Counted from the stretch's first letter, positions 44,415 through 56,698 are shown. The stretch is 64,000 nucleotides of DNA from Lojkania enalia (GCA_010094045.1 ML986590.1:391860-455859), one strand, 5' to 3'. Notes: generated by a model not told the origin, from the letters alone. Made by a program: numbers and translations.

Positions 44415-47400
44415 ATGTACCAATATACAAGTCCAGAGGTAACAGAGTCGACCTTACCAGTATCATCATCACTAAAACGACCGTGGCACTTCGATGGGGA
44501 TGAAGATGATTTACTAATAGCTTCCATCTCAACTCCTCTAGCCTCTCCTTCTGAAACAGAGATGAGTGATCCAATTGACGACACATATATATGTTATGGC
44601 AGTGTAAATTTCTCCTTATCAACACATCGAGTTGTTCAAGTCTAAAGGCTGTTAGATCATTGATGTTAAAGCGAAGCTAAGCGGTGGAGGCAAACAGCCA
44701 ACTTTTGCGACTCTGGACCCGGTACACTCGTTTCCTATTGTTGAGGAAGGTACCTTTTTAGCACTGGAGCACCTTGGGAACAAGTTTGCCCGATTAAGTA
44801 AAGGACTTTGCGCTACCCTTAAAGCCCTGCTAGAAGATCGACAGTTGCGAATTCAAGCATTCGTACTACCCACTGACCTAACAGAAGCTATTAATTCCTG
44901 GCATTACAGTTCCCAAAAGATATTCCCCTTAGAGATCAACGTATATGGTCTAGAATCCTTCTCCGAAGCGGTCGGACAGATCTTATCTAAATCCGACATA
45001 TACCTTCAATTTCCTAGATTTGGTCTCGATGAATATGCATACCGCAATCCGCACTTCCTCCAAATAGATGGTTTTGATAGCGGGGTTCCTAATGAAACAA
45101 CAACGACGGATCCGGGGGAAGAGGATAGGAGACGGAGTATCGAACCTGAATCACAGACGAATATTTCTACAGCAGTCGACAATATCCTTGACTCACTATC
45201 CCATCATGTGGATCTGGGTCTCATCTCTGTGGATCGGCGTATTAAAAGCTCATTACTACCGTATGACACTCTCTAGGCAGCTACCAAATCGAATACTAAC
45301 CTTACAGTCACCAGAAAGAAGCCATCGACTTTATTAATCAACGGGAGGTTGGACAGATTTCTTCAGAGCTGAGTCTTTGGAAGTACAATGATCTAGATGC
45401 AGATGAACCATTGTAAGGCTTATATCCGGGGATGGGGCAATGGACGGACACTAATAATCTCTGTTGATAGCTATCAACACGTTTTTACTGGAGCAAAACG
45501 ACCTTTCGCAAAAGAGGCGAAGGGTGGAATCATTGCCGATGAAATGGGCCTCGGTAAATCGCTAGTTATTCTATCGACAATAGCCGGGTCTTTGAACCGA
45601 GCTGAAGAATTCATTGCTGAAAATCAGGCTGCTGATGGTCAATCACAGCGAAAGGGTATGAAAGCTATGGGTGCAGATAGAGGACTTGTTTCTTTACAGG
45701 ATTTGGGCTTTAGTGAAGAGCCACCTGGGCGGCAGTTCACCTAAAGTGGCCTTTCTGGTATAGAAACAGTATTGATATTGATGGTACCTTGTCCCCATTC
45801 CTAAGAAATATGCTAACTATACCCTCGTATTTAGTTCCATCAGGAGCAACACTTATTCTCGCTCCCTCTTCCCGTAATTAACTCCTTGGGATATAGAAAT
45901 ATGCAATCTAGAACTGAGCTAACGGTCTTAGTGCTAATCGATAGCTGGGTGGACGAAATACGCAAGTGCGTTGCCTTCTGACAAAATATTGCCCCTTCTC
46001 ATGCTAACCACTTTACAAGGCACACATTTGCCGGAGCAATCTCATTCCATCGCCACTTAGGTTCTGCAAGGCACGCTGAAAGACATCTCCTCCAGCAAAG
46101 AATGATCGTGTTTACAACGTATGCGACTGTTGCAGCCGAGTATAATCGTGGGGATAATCCTCTTTCGAAGATCAATTGGTTTCGTATAGTACTAGATGAA
46201 GGTATGAGAAGAAGACCTGTAGTATTCTGCCCGTTCAAGTATAAGTACCTAGGCTTAACATTGCAAAGCTCATGATGTTCGAAACCGCGCAACAAAACAA
46301 TACCAGGCTGTTGCCAGTCTAACGGCCAAGCAGCGATGGTGCCTAACTGGGACGCCTATTCAGAACAGCCTCGAAGACCTTGGGGCACTGACATCCTTTC
46401 TCAAGGTCCCTGTCTTAGAATTTGCGCCAACTTTTCGGAAGTTCATCACGAATTCGATCAATTCAAGCTCTCGAAATCGCTTTCAAAATCTGCGACTGCT
46501 TCTTCAGACAATCTGCCTTCGGAGAACTCGAGAATTATTAAAGCTCCCTGAACCCATTCCACAAACCCGTAGAATACCTCTCACTGCATTAGAGCGGGGC
46601 GAATACGAAGACTTACGTCGTCAAGGTCGCACTCAGATTGATATGGCTGTAAGCGGGCGCAGAAAAGGCAAGGTAAATTCGACCATACTCGAGTCGCTTC
46701 TAAAATTGAGACTATATTGCAACAACGGCACTGAAAATATAGTCATGCATACCGGCCCGACTGGCCTTCCTGAAGATCCCGACGAAGCATTAACCTATCT
46801 ACAGCAATTCGATAGTAACATTTGTGCGTACTGCTCTGGGACAATATACTCGCTCAGCGAAGCTTCTAATACTGATGGAGGAATGCTGGTGGGCAAATGT
46901 TCTCATCTAGTCTGTCAGAACTGTCTGCCGCAGCATCACGCACAGAAACAGCAATGTCCATCATGTGCCTCATCAAAGTGCATCGACAATTTTGCATATT
47001 TTATGAATGACAAGGCCCCAAATAAAGAATGGGTCGTGAATGGTGACCATAGTAACTCCCAGTCGAAACCTTATCCATCCAAGCTTCTAGCTCTTCTCCA
47101 GGATATTCGAAAAGATTCTGCACATAAAAGGTATGACAACGAAGCAACCCAATCTCATGCTATCACTAACAATCTATTAGCATTGTATTCTCTTGTTGGA
47201 AAAAGACCCTAAAGCTTGTTGGAGACCTGTTTAAATATTGTAATATTCGATACGACATGATTGATGGGTCTTTAGCTTTGAACGAACGTCTGAAAGTGTT
47301 GAAAGACTTTCGATCCCCAGACGGTGCAAATATTCTGCTCATGACGCTCGGTACCGGCGCCGTTGGGTATGTCCTCATGAAATAAATTACAGAACTCTAC

Positions 47401-47787
47401 TTACAAACCGAAGCCTTAATCTCGCTGTTGCATCTCGGATCTACCTCTTAGAGCCGCAATGGAATCCATCTATTGAGTCACAGGCTATTGGAAGGGCTCT
47501 TCGTCTTGGTCAGACCGAGCAAGTGAAAATCGTTCGGTACATCACGGTCCACACCATTGAGGAGGTTCGCTTTCTTTCTAAATGATAAATGATGGGTAAT
47601 TACTAAAACAAGTCTTAGAGTAATGTCTTAGATCGTCAAAAACGAAAGTTGCAGCTTGCCGGGGGCGGTTTTGGTAAAGGGAAAGATGCTGCTTCAATGG
47701 CACTAGTAAGTTGTTTGGATGATTCGGCATGACAAAGCCCTGACTTTAATCCAGGATATTTTTGGTGTAGAATTACCCAGTATTTGA
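44415..47787 (+). CDS. SNF2-family helicase with embedded RING finger (Rad5/HLTF class)
   Basis: Twelve exons are inferred: 44415-44603, 44656-45260, 45308-45412, 45471-45712, 45835-45873, 45932-45965, 46020-46201, 46269-47130, 47181-47366, 47414-47564, 47619-47705 and 47755-47787, giving 904 residues. Motif I is D-E-M-G-L-G-K-S (about residue 322), motif II D-E-A-H near 465, then L-T-G-T-P-I-Q-N-S. A C3HC4-type RING (C-A-Y-C ... C-S-H-L-V-C-Q-N-C ... C-P-S-C) begins near residue 650 inside the helicase, as in Rad5/HLTF/Uls1 ubiquitin-ligase translocases. Motif VI is G-R-A-L-R-L-G-Q. The exon 4/5 junction is uncertain: the 122-nt intron with donor GTGAAG keeps the frame, whereas a 77-nt intron with donor GTATAG would leave a TAA at 45742 in frame. 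The HIRAN domain was not recognised. Confidence 0.83.
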
Positions 47788-48765
47788 TCAGCGCTAAACC
47801 ACATATCTGCGTAAGTATGTAAAATAAACGTCAGTTATGGAATTGATTAGTTGAAAGTGATATTGAAGTATGTATTTCTTTCGCCCCCCAGCGATTTATG
47901 AGCCTTGTGAATTGATAAGAAAACGCCGTCAATCCTTGGGAAATTTTTCTATACACATCAGAGATTCCTTTTGGAGGGAATTTTAGCTTATTGGTCCTAA
48001 TAACCACAGCTTAAATAGAATGACTAAGGGAGGAGTAAAATGGTGGCACTTGAGTGAGATAATACCCAATGAAGATAACATGTTCCTCAATGCCTTGGGT
48101 AGAAGTCTTGGATGAAATAGTCTACTCCAGTAAGACTTCTGAGTCTATCCAAGCCGTTTGTTCCGGACTATAACTTCCGTCTCCTACGTTCCTATCTAGA
48201 TAGTACGTGCGGGTTGTGAATGCTAGAGGTCTTTATTATTTTAACTAGTTCTTAACTTCCGTCCCGGAGACTCTAGAAGGGGCAATGTATGCGATGACGT
48301 CTAGTAGAACACCAAACAGTAATAGGCACTATATCATGTCGTACTTAAGTTATAAATTGTTCCTCGACTTCTTTATGACTTGAGAGATTCTACTGCCCAA
48401 CTACATTTTCTTAGTTGATATCTAGTCCTAATTTTGGTATTGATAAGAATATTAGCCAGACTGGGGTGATGCCACATATGATTTCGGACTTCATTATCCT
48501 AGAGTAAATTATTATAATAAGTTATTGGTCTACCGAAGCCACTGTTCTGAGGCTAGTGCTACTACTGAATTACGTAGAGGGAATATGGATGCCACAAACT
48601 ATTGACACTTATGACCACAACACTTCAGGTCTTGAGTTTACTCTAGTAAATTTATGCCTGATTTTTTACGAGGCAAGCTGAGGAGCCAAGGAATAACTGG
48701 CAACTACTAAAAAACTGTCTACTACAAAAGAAGCCTTACATCTGTCTAGACTCCATTTACAATAA
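47788..48765. other. Gene-free convergent interval
   Basis: Nearly 1 kb of slightly AT-rich DNA lies between convergent genes. I find no open frame with family resemblance and no clear repeat. It is longer than needed for two 3' untranslated regions. Confidence 0.4.
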
Positions 48766-50869
48766 TTATTCATCGAAACACTGGCAATCGGCAATAGTCC
48801 CCCCAATCCTCCAACCACTTAGCAAAGTCGGACACTTCCACGTTACATCCATTCCCCCACACTGAAACAATAAATTCCATATTCGCTCAATTGTATGGCC
48901 AAAGACGGGATTACTCATCGAATCCTCTTCCCCTTGCCAGAACTCCTGCTTGTGCGCCCGGTTACTCTGGTTGAAAAATGCTTCCCTCAAATCGTGATAT
49001 ATTTCTTTATTAATCCCCCTGATCCTTTTAGCAGACACAACGAATTGGCCTTTGTAGCTTAAGAGAATATCAGTGCAAGGGGTGGAGTTGTAGATACGGC
49101 CGTGAATGGAAGGAAAAGTATGCGAAGTGTCGGTCCAATTGAATCTATCGCTGCAATTTTGGCAGTCGCATGCATTTCCAGAGAATCCAAGGCTCAGCAT
49201 TCCTGTTCTGGTGGGGTCGAAATAGTCCCGAATGCGTGGGTAGAATTCCCGCGGGTTGTGAACGTCGGCCTGTAAGAAAACAGTGTGCCTCGCGAGCGAT
49301 TCATAATTATTCAGGATGTGATACAGGTATGTTTCGCCTTCGCGGCCGACATTAGGTAATTTTTCGATGATTTCTGCTCCCGTACGTAGCCTAATGTCCG
49401 CCGGGTTGGCGTCAACATCTTTAATATAGATGCGAAATCGTGCGCTACCAAGGTTAACCATTTGTCGGAGGTTAGAAATCAAGTTCGCAACGTTAGTGAC
49501 TGGTTCTTTATACATGCTAATGACCACTTCTGTAGGGAATTTTGCTATGTAATCGTTATCCAATGTTGGTTCTTTCCTGATCCTGGTAGGATTCAATTTC
49601 TCTGTGAAGTTTAAGAATAAGAAAGCTATCCAAAGAGGTGTGACTAGTCCGATAACAAGGACTGTCAAGAAGATTCTGCGACTGCTTGGTGCTGATGCTG
49701 CTTGAGCTTCGTCTGTCTGCTCTGTGGATGTGTTCGACTCGTTGTTGCCACCCATGGAGCATAGCTGAACAGCAGGAGTTAACAAGGTATACTCCCCGCG
49801 ATTACTTTCTCTCCAATTGCAAGGAGAATTATATAGAATAGCTGGACTGAAACATAATATAGCCACAAAAAATGAGGCAATTTGCAGGCGTGTAGTGTAA
49901 GAACGACGAAGCGAACTCGTTGAAGCCAGCCCTATCGACCCAGAAAGGACTAGCAGAGTTAAGATGTCCCAAGTGCGTTCCGTATCTCGATATTTTGCAG
50001 ATTGGTGGGACCGTAATATGCCCGTCGGGAGCAATACCGACATTCCAAGGACCATAGAAACTGCCGTAGATAACACACTCGCGATGAGTAGCGACCCCTG
50101 CTTCTCATTGAGTGCCTTGAAAAAGTCATTGCTTCTTTCCTTCTGTACTAGCCCAATGGCCACTATTATGAATCCAGAACAAAAGTACAACACACGGAGT
50201 CTTTCTGCATGGGAGATGCTATCGGGCATATTGTCGGCAATAAGTGTCACAAGGCCTCTTGAGACTCCAGTAAGAAGTGCCACAGAGATTGAGATCAGGA
50301 CACCTCTCGGCAATAGCCTATATTCTCCGTAAAGTATGCCAGCACAACTAAGGGCCAAGGCTAATATGCGTATGAGTTCGGATAGGCGACGATGCGATCG
50401 ACTGGTCAAAAAGGCTATTACAATTTCGGCAAGCAATGAGATTGTCTGCATTTTAGGTCAATACACGACAGCAAGAGATGTTGGGACATCCTACCGACAA
50501 CATTGGTATTGTTGTAACGTTCGGGAACAGTAAGATCGCTTGAAGCGTAAGCGCTGTGGATAGTGCTATGAGACAGGAGAGACCAAGGAGAAACACCCAC
50601 TCCAGTATAGTTAGTCGTCTCGACTTCGGCGCCGGCGCCGGCGCCGGTCTCCGGCACAAAGTACAAAGCCATGCGAGTGCTAAGCCGACTCCCAGTTGAA
50701 GAAGGCAGAGGTGGAACGGATAGTGAAGGTTCAGATCAATCATGAGGGCCTTAGAACTCATGATGGATATGCCCGCACATATTGTCCATGTACATCGATT
50801 CCGACTCCGGATTGTATTGTATCCTTCTATCATTTGATTCCTACTAGTAGTAGGATCCGTGTCTGTCAT
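48766..50869 (-). CDS. Ten-TM transporter-like protein fused to a DUF3431 domain
   Basis: The exons are 50869-50495 and 50445-48766 (49-nt intron, phase 0), coding for 684 residues. The N-terminal about 350 residues contain roughly ten hydrophobic segments. The first ones (S-I-M-S-S-K-A-L-M-I-D, then L-H-Y-P-F-H-L-C-L-L-Q-L) look like a triose-phosphate/nucleotide-sugar transporter of the SLC35 type. A repeated P-A-P-A-P-A-P linker follows the first helix pair. After the last helix comes a DUF3431 domain with V-V-I-S-M-Y-K-E, I-Y-I-K-D, L-P-N-V-G-R-E-G-E-T-Y-L-Y-H-I, F-L-Q-A-D-V-H-N-P and a Cys-rich stretch. DUF3431 proteins are described as glycosyltransferase-like, but their activity is unproven. 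A lumenal domain working on a transported sugar donor is my inference. The start is the first ATG of the frame. Confidence 0.75.
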
Positions 50870-52204
50870 TTCTCTCCCACTCTCAGTTCCCACAAGCAAG
50901 TTATAATGGCGATTGCTGCGAATGATTCCGACGGTCCTGGCTAAAGAGCTGGCCGCAAGATTTGGGAGATATCTCTGATAGTAGATTTGTGATTTCGAAA
51001 GGAGGAGGGTTTAGATGGAATTCATCTAGGAATGTCTGGAGAGGACATGGGGATGGCAGGCACGTTTCGTAATGCCGAGGATGAAGCGATCAGAAACGGA
51101 AATGGGGTGATAGGTATCCCGGAATTTTGAGCATTACAATTTTGATAATGGGTCACTAACACAGGAAAGCAGATAAGGTCGTGTACATTCTCTGGGAAGC
51201 TAAGAATTTGTCGAGGAGTGGCGGAAGAAGCTACGCATTTTCTTGAAAATAGGGCGTGGACGACTTATTATAGAAACAATAAGTCCACTCATGGTTCAGA
51301 ATGATTAATGAGTCGAAGAATTTCTAAGCTTGCGATAAGAACAACAGAAATTTGTCTCTGAACACAAACACCTTCGATGGAGATCTAGCATGGGTTCGCT
51401 CCAAACACGCACCTTTCAAAGAACTCATATTATTATCCATCATAGGCCTTTAAATTATTTAAATTTTCCTGTGGAGTCTCTGAGCCTACGACATTGCATA
51501 ATGGGTCTAGTGAGCGCATCGTGTGGATATCCTCCAGGACGTACATTGAAGCATAACGTACAATGTCACCGTATGCTTCTGGAAAAACTGTAAACAGACA
51601 CGGCACATTAAATGCTACCTTCCGATTTATAATTAGGAAAATGTTCTCCATAGTCACTGAAATACGCATACAATTTTGCTGCCTGGAGATAATGATGCGA
51701 CCAACGTAAACCCTCCATGATTTGTTGCTTAGATTGTCTAAGTATTGACCAGCATCATTTGGCACATATGGAAAGTAGCTTGGACGCCGCTAAAACAAGA
51801 ACACAAATAGCAATGTACGTTTGAGAACGTTTGTTATCAGTACTGCAATAGGACGCCTTCTGGCGCGGGATAGTTGGAAAAAAATTTGTTGTTGCTCGTG
51901 ATTTTAGCCAGTGCGCGATTTGGTTCCATTCATCATGGATATGTGTGTAAGTTCACTGTACGCGTCAGTAACTTCTCGCGGTGATGCCAACAAAGGCCCA
52001 GTCGACGAAGAGCGACCTTACTACAGAAGTTGAGCTAAGATAAATCGCAAACAATTAAAAGGACATTAAATTCACACTTGCCTAGGAAGGAGCTAGAATT
52101 AACCTAGGATATTTGAAGGATTTTAATTAATGAATACTAGTTCCTTCGGATTTCGGACGTCAAATAAGCCGCGTCTACCCAAGCACAGTCTATATGCTGA
52201 ACGT
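50870..52204. other. Intergenic region with a possible gene fragment at 51433-51790 (-)
   Basis: Most of this stretch is featureless. On the minus strand a 110-codon frame (51765-51433) is preceded by an acceptor-like CTTGTTTTAG near 51792, and a neighbouring frame also encodes a protein-like stretch broken by stops. Neither could be matched to a family. It may be a decayed gene. No transposon termini were recognised. Confidence 0.3.
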
Positions 52205-53536
52205 TTATAAACCTTGCCACACAATGCTGATTCTCGAATCGTGATCTGCTCCGGCATATACCTTCTCTTGCGTACTGCCACTCGCAACTTCATCGGCACT
52301 CCAAGCGACATTTCCATCTGCCGCAAGCTCTCCATCTACTGCTGAGAAAATAGTGGCAGTGCTAACCCCTGACCCACATGTTAAGACACTAGAAACAACG
52401 CCGCATTTACCCTTAGATGATGTCAAGGTAAAACCTGATCCAGAAGTAGCCGCGGTGAAGGTGGCACAGGTACCAGTGGTATACCACGTGCCAGCTGAGA
52501 TGATGCATCCTTTGCCTGTACCATCTAATTTAACGTTTAGATATCCTCTACCATTAAAGGGTTGACCTGGGGCACTTGTGCCCGTGGGGACAGAGGTACT
52601 GGTCGTTGGGCTCCCGCCTCCCCCTCCGTTTTTGGGTAGATATTTAATTCCAGAAGCAGGGCAGGTCGACTTGGTGCCGTCGGGATCTGATGGAACAAAC
52701 TCGCCTGTCTGGACTGATCCGCGCACGTCGTAATGGTACCAGATCTCATTCAATGTGCTGCTCTTGCAGCCTAGAGTTACTTTTACTCCGGGTCGTTTGG
52801 CCGCAAGAGCATCTTGAATCTCTTTGGTGGAGTATGTCTTCGAGGCGGATGGGGTTATGCCAGCTGCGGCCAACCACTATTCGCATATCAGCATCTGCAA
52901 GTCTACTATGCATGGAGAGTTTACCTCGTATGAAGGCAAAGATTTAAATAGATCTACAGTCTTCTGGAAGTAATCGACCACCTCTTCTGTTGGCTGATGA
53001 TCGGTATAGCACTCCGGCTCAAGTGTGCTGACACAGGTACCATGTTTACTCCATTCGTGTCCCCAGAGCGTCTCGTCGTCGCCCTGATAATCCTTCCAGT
53101 ATGTCTGCATGTACGAGAGCAGTTCTGTCTTGCCAAACGACTTGAGAATCGAGGAGATATTGGTGTAAACACGCGAGCTGTCACAATTGGATTCGTATGT
53201 GCCATCGCAGCGGTCCGGCCTAACCCGGCTCGTTAGCCTTCTTGTGCATATATCAACGCTTGGGCGCCTGACGTACCAAAGTCCATGGATTGTCCAGCTA
53301 TTGTCGGGTCCGGTCGCTGGTGCTGTGTCCCAGAACTGTGTCTGCAGCAGCTGGCCTCCCGGCGCGTTGAAGCAACACAGGTTTTCGACCACAGTCGTAT
53401 TATGGCAGCTTAGCTGTGCATTCGGACATGATTCCGAAGGACCTCCGAGGATGGTCTGCCCAGAACCGAGGAGCACTTGGACGCCGCTCACGGCCAGTTT
53501 GGAGAGTGTTCGTATGGAGGGAATCGAGGAGGTCAT
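52205..53536 (-). CDS. RNase T2 family ribonuclease with C-terminal extension
   Basis: RNase T2 enzymes are secreted or vacuolar endoribonucleases. The exons are 53536-53277, 53219-52925 and 52876-52205, coding for 408 residues. The two active-site motifs are intact: W-T-I-H-G-L-W (His84, split by an intron) and H-E-W-S-K-H-G-T-C (residues 141-149, with Glu142 and His146). Many cysteines fit the disulfide pattern of the family. After a Gly/Ser/Thr/Pro-rich linker (about residues 270-295) there is a roughly 110-residue C-terminal domain, as in Rny1-type fungal enzymes. The first intron (57 nt) is a multiple of three without stops, so retention would insert 19 residues between W-T-I-H-G-L-W and P-D-R-C. 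I prefer the ATG at 53536; an in-frame ATG at 53653 would add 39 residues. Confidence 0.9.
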
Positions 53537-54650
53537 CTTTGACAGAGGGAAAGAGACGACTGAGGAGCCATCGGAGACTGTTGCGGTTACCGCCGCATTT
53601 TGTATGCTTTTCCCAGCGGCGTAAAGCCAGGTGCCGCTGACAACAACCACCATGGTTACCTATCACATCCACAGTGATGGCTGGCGAATTCCGGCTCACC
53701 TAAACAAGCTTTGCGGGGCGATCCTCTCCCGGACCGGCAGCTCAAGTGTCACAAATCTCTTTTGATAGGTTACTATAACGGCCAGCGGCCTAGCTAAGGA
53801 TGAATGAGGGAGGTGGAATGTGCAACAGATGCGAGGTGCCGGAGTGCGTATTAAAGGGTATCAAAGAACAACCATTCAAAGCGCAGCATCAGTATCCATG
53901 CCTGGGGAGGTCATGCAGCGATGGGAGGATGGCAATATACGAGACATGATGAGGATCGGTGCCGGTACAGCCATGTCAAGCCAACGAGGTGCGATAGAGG
54001 CCTGGTGGACGGGCACACGTGTGACAAGACACACTTGGGTAGGGTCCCGTGGCGCAGCGTGTGGCCGCCAGTCCCTGTGATGATCGCATCGGCGCTTTGC
54101 TCTTTTAGGCATCGTCCATTTTGCGCAAGGATATTCAAGCTTTCCTCACATGTGCCACAGAAAACATCAGTAGCAAAGAGGTGGGCGCATATGTTAGCCT
54201 GAAAATTGGATGCCAAGCTAGAGCTCGTTAGAGATGAATAGGGAACTAAATGATGTTCGTTCAGCAGGACGTCTTTTACAACTAAGAGTATGATAACAAA
54301 TCATTGAAGTCTACGCACAACTTAGAAGCTATTGTGCCCGTTTGGCGGGTTTAGAATGCTACAATGTTGCATGAACATTGGTGAAACTAATATAAGTCAT
54401 AGAAAGCCTGGGTATCTGATTGATGGGATAACTAAGCGCCCTGTTGCGCACCCTCTTTTGGAATCCTCGAACCTTGGAAGCCGTATGTACTGCAAGCATT
54501 CCGATAGGCGGGCATGAAACGTATATCGTGAGTTTGCGCCAGAAACTCCTTGCAAAGCTAAATGCCGTAAAGCACGTACCACGTACTCCAGTAAATTGTA
54601 GTCAGAATATGATACAACAACCAACGAAAACCCGCGGTAGTTGACAGCTG
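53537..54650. other. Intergenic region upstream of the RNase T2 gene
   Basis: The first 117 bp could be coding if the upstream RNase T2 start is used. The rest has only short overlapping frames without family resemblance on either strand. The 3' end of the next gene lies at the right. Confidence 0.4.
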
Positions 54651-56431
54651 TCAATAGAAATTGTCTGCATCATCATAGTTTGGTTGCCCGTAGTTCCTGT
54701 CTCCAACATCATCCAGGCTCTTATACTGATTTCCACCACCACGACCGCGACCTCGACCACCGCCACCGCCACCACGGAATCCACCACCCCTTCCTCCTCT
54801 TGAGCCATACGAAGAGTTTCTGAAGCCACCTCTCCCACGGTCTCGATTGCCGCCGCGGTAGTTTGATGAAGTGCCATACGCGCGCCTATCCTCTCGGTCG
54901 TGGTGCTGACGGAAGTGTTTGGACTGGATACCATTCTGCGGACTTCCTTCATGTTGCCGCTTATGGCTCTTATTGGGGAAGTAGCTCTCCCACTCGGATT
55001 CATTGGCCTGCTCTTCTTCTATTCGAAGTAAAACCTTCTCGCCTACGACGCTCTCGAACATATACGCTTGCTCATCTGGCACAGGTTGCCAATTGACAAT
55101 GCGGCCTGCATCGGCCGGCCGGCCGCCCTTACGGATGGCTAGGACGACTGTAGGTATCGGATTCTCTGAGTAGAACTTTTGTGACTTGGGGACTGGTTCC
55201 ACCCGGGCAGCCCACAGCTTGTTCTCGAAGCATGAAACACCTGTTACTTTCCACATGACCTTCGCACCAATGCCACCTACCTTATCAAGAATGCTCTTAG
55301 GACACGGTTTAGGTGTGATGAGTATGCTATTAGCAAGATAGCGAATTTCGCTTTCAGGGGTACCTTGGGGCAGTTTCACGAGAGACGTTAGCTTATCGGT
55401 CATGGAGGCAGGGATCATGTAGCCTGTGTAGAAGACAGTCTTCTTGATCTGATAGGGAGTAGTGCCTAGCGGCGCATCACCGGCCTTGACCAGGGCATTA
55501 TGAGAATTAATCATCCGCTGTACTTCAGCGACCTCTGACACCGGGTCGAGCTGAGTGGCGTTTTCCGTAACCTGCACGACATCTGCTACAAATGGCTTGC
55601 GTGATTGGGGGATCTGCCCGGACATCAAGTCCTTGTTGAATTGAAAGAAGAAGTCGCGGAAGCCCTTCGTACTGGGAATGGTTAGCATGGCAGACATGTT
55701 AGATTGCTGGTTAGACATACTGTTTGACTCTATCTTCATAGACGCGGATCTCTTCTGCATCCTTGTAAGTGTGGACGATGTCTTTCAGCAGCTCTTGTTT
55801 GAATTCCATCGTCGACCTGAACTTCTGGTTCGCAGGGCCAATCGCTGGCTTCAGGCATATCATATCAAAATCCAGCTGCTTGCTCTTCACGATACGCCTG
55901 ATCAGCTCGGCGAAGCCTGATTCTGACCTGCCGGTAAGGAGCACACTCAGAGCGTCCTTTTGTTGTATTGTGAGCTCTACAAGGGATACGACTGATTCGT
56001 TCCACCATCCTTTCCATGCGCGGGGCTCTTCCTTTTCAACACCCTCTCCAGTTGCTGCCAGGATGCTCGAATCGTGCCACCAGCCTCCGTTCAAGAATAC
56101 ATCGGGTGAAGCTAGCTCGCCAACAGTCGGTCCGTTCCATATCTGCCTATTTGGGAGAGGGCTGGCAAACACTAAGCGGCGGTGTTAGTATGCTGCTGTG
56201 AACCTGCCAGTGGTGCAGGCTGGCCTTACAGGTATTGTCAAAGTCATAGACGTGGATCGCTTTGATGTCGGCTACTGGCGGCAGATTCTTGTCATCGCAC
56301 GACCAGCGCTTCAGAGAAGTAACCGTGTAGGTAGCTGGACTCCCATTGGAAGCGGGATTCGGCACCGCGAACATGACTGGCAATGAGCGGCGGAGGATGG
56401 AGGGCAGTTGCTTCAGTGATTTCGAGAGCAT
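54651..56431 (-). CDS. HAD 'Swiss Army Knife' RNA-repair-like protein with RGG tail
   Basis: The exons are 56431-56230, 56171-55721 and 55671-54651 (introns 58 and 49 nt), coding for 557 residues. HAD motif I is Y-D-F-D-N-T-L-F, residues 62-69, split by the first intron. It is followed by S-P-L-P-N-R-Q-I-W-N-G-P, G-G-W-W-H-D-S-S-I-L, V-L-L-T-G-R (motif II) and I-R-V-Y-E-D-R, a pattern shared with fungal proteins annotated as Swiss Army Knife RNA repair-like HAD phosphatases. A central domain of unknown role follows. The last about 100 residues form an RGG box (R-G-G-N-R-D-R-G-R-G-G-F, G-G-R-G-R-G-R-G-G-G) that should bind RNA and be arginine-methylated. An RNA end-processing role is therefore plausible but unproven. 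An internal ATG 19 codons in could be the true start. Confidence 0.85.
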
Positions 56432-56698
56432 TCACAGGACAGAACAGAGAATCTCGGTAAAAATACTCCGTGGAGGCAGGCGCCTGGCGCGCAAAAGAGT
56501 GACCCGCGGAGTCACCGCAGATGACGGGCGGTGCGGTGAATGTCTAGCGAGGAGAGAGTCATGGGAGTGCAAAGAGTTGGAGAGCATTGGAGTCGCGACC
56601 GGGATGTAAGTGGCCCGTGCTTCGCCGCAGCCCGGCGCGTCACCTCCGTCGTAGGGACAAGAACCAGTGCTTTTCCGCCGACACGACTCGCCCAACGC
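56432..56698. promoter_or_regulatory. Shared upstream region of the HAD-RGG and RING genes
   Basis: This is 267 bp between divergent start codons. An in-frame ATG at 56540 could extend the RING protein into this region, but the conserved part begins after 56699. Confidence 0.4.

Noticed and set aside
38366..47787. A secondary-metabolite or complete defence gene cluster around the NACHT and flavoprotein genes.
   Set aside because: No polyketide synthase, NRPS, terpene synthase, P450 or HET-domain gene is present. The genes encode unrelated families on both strands.
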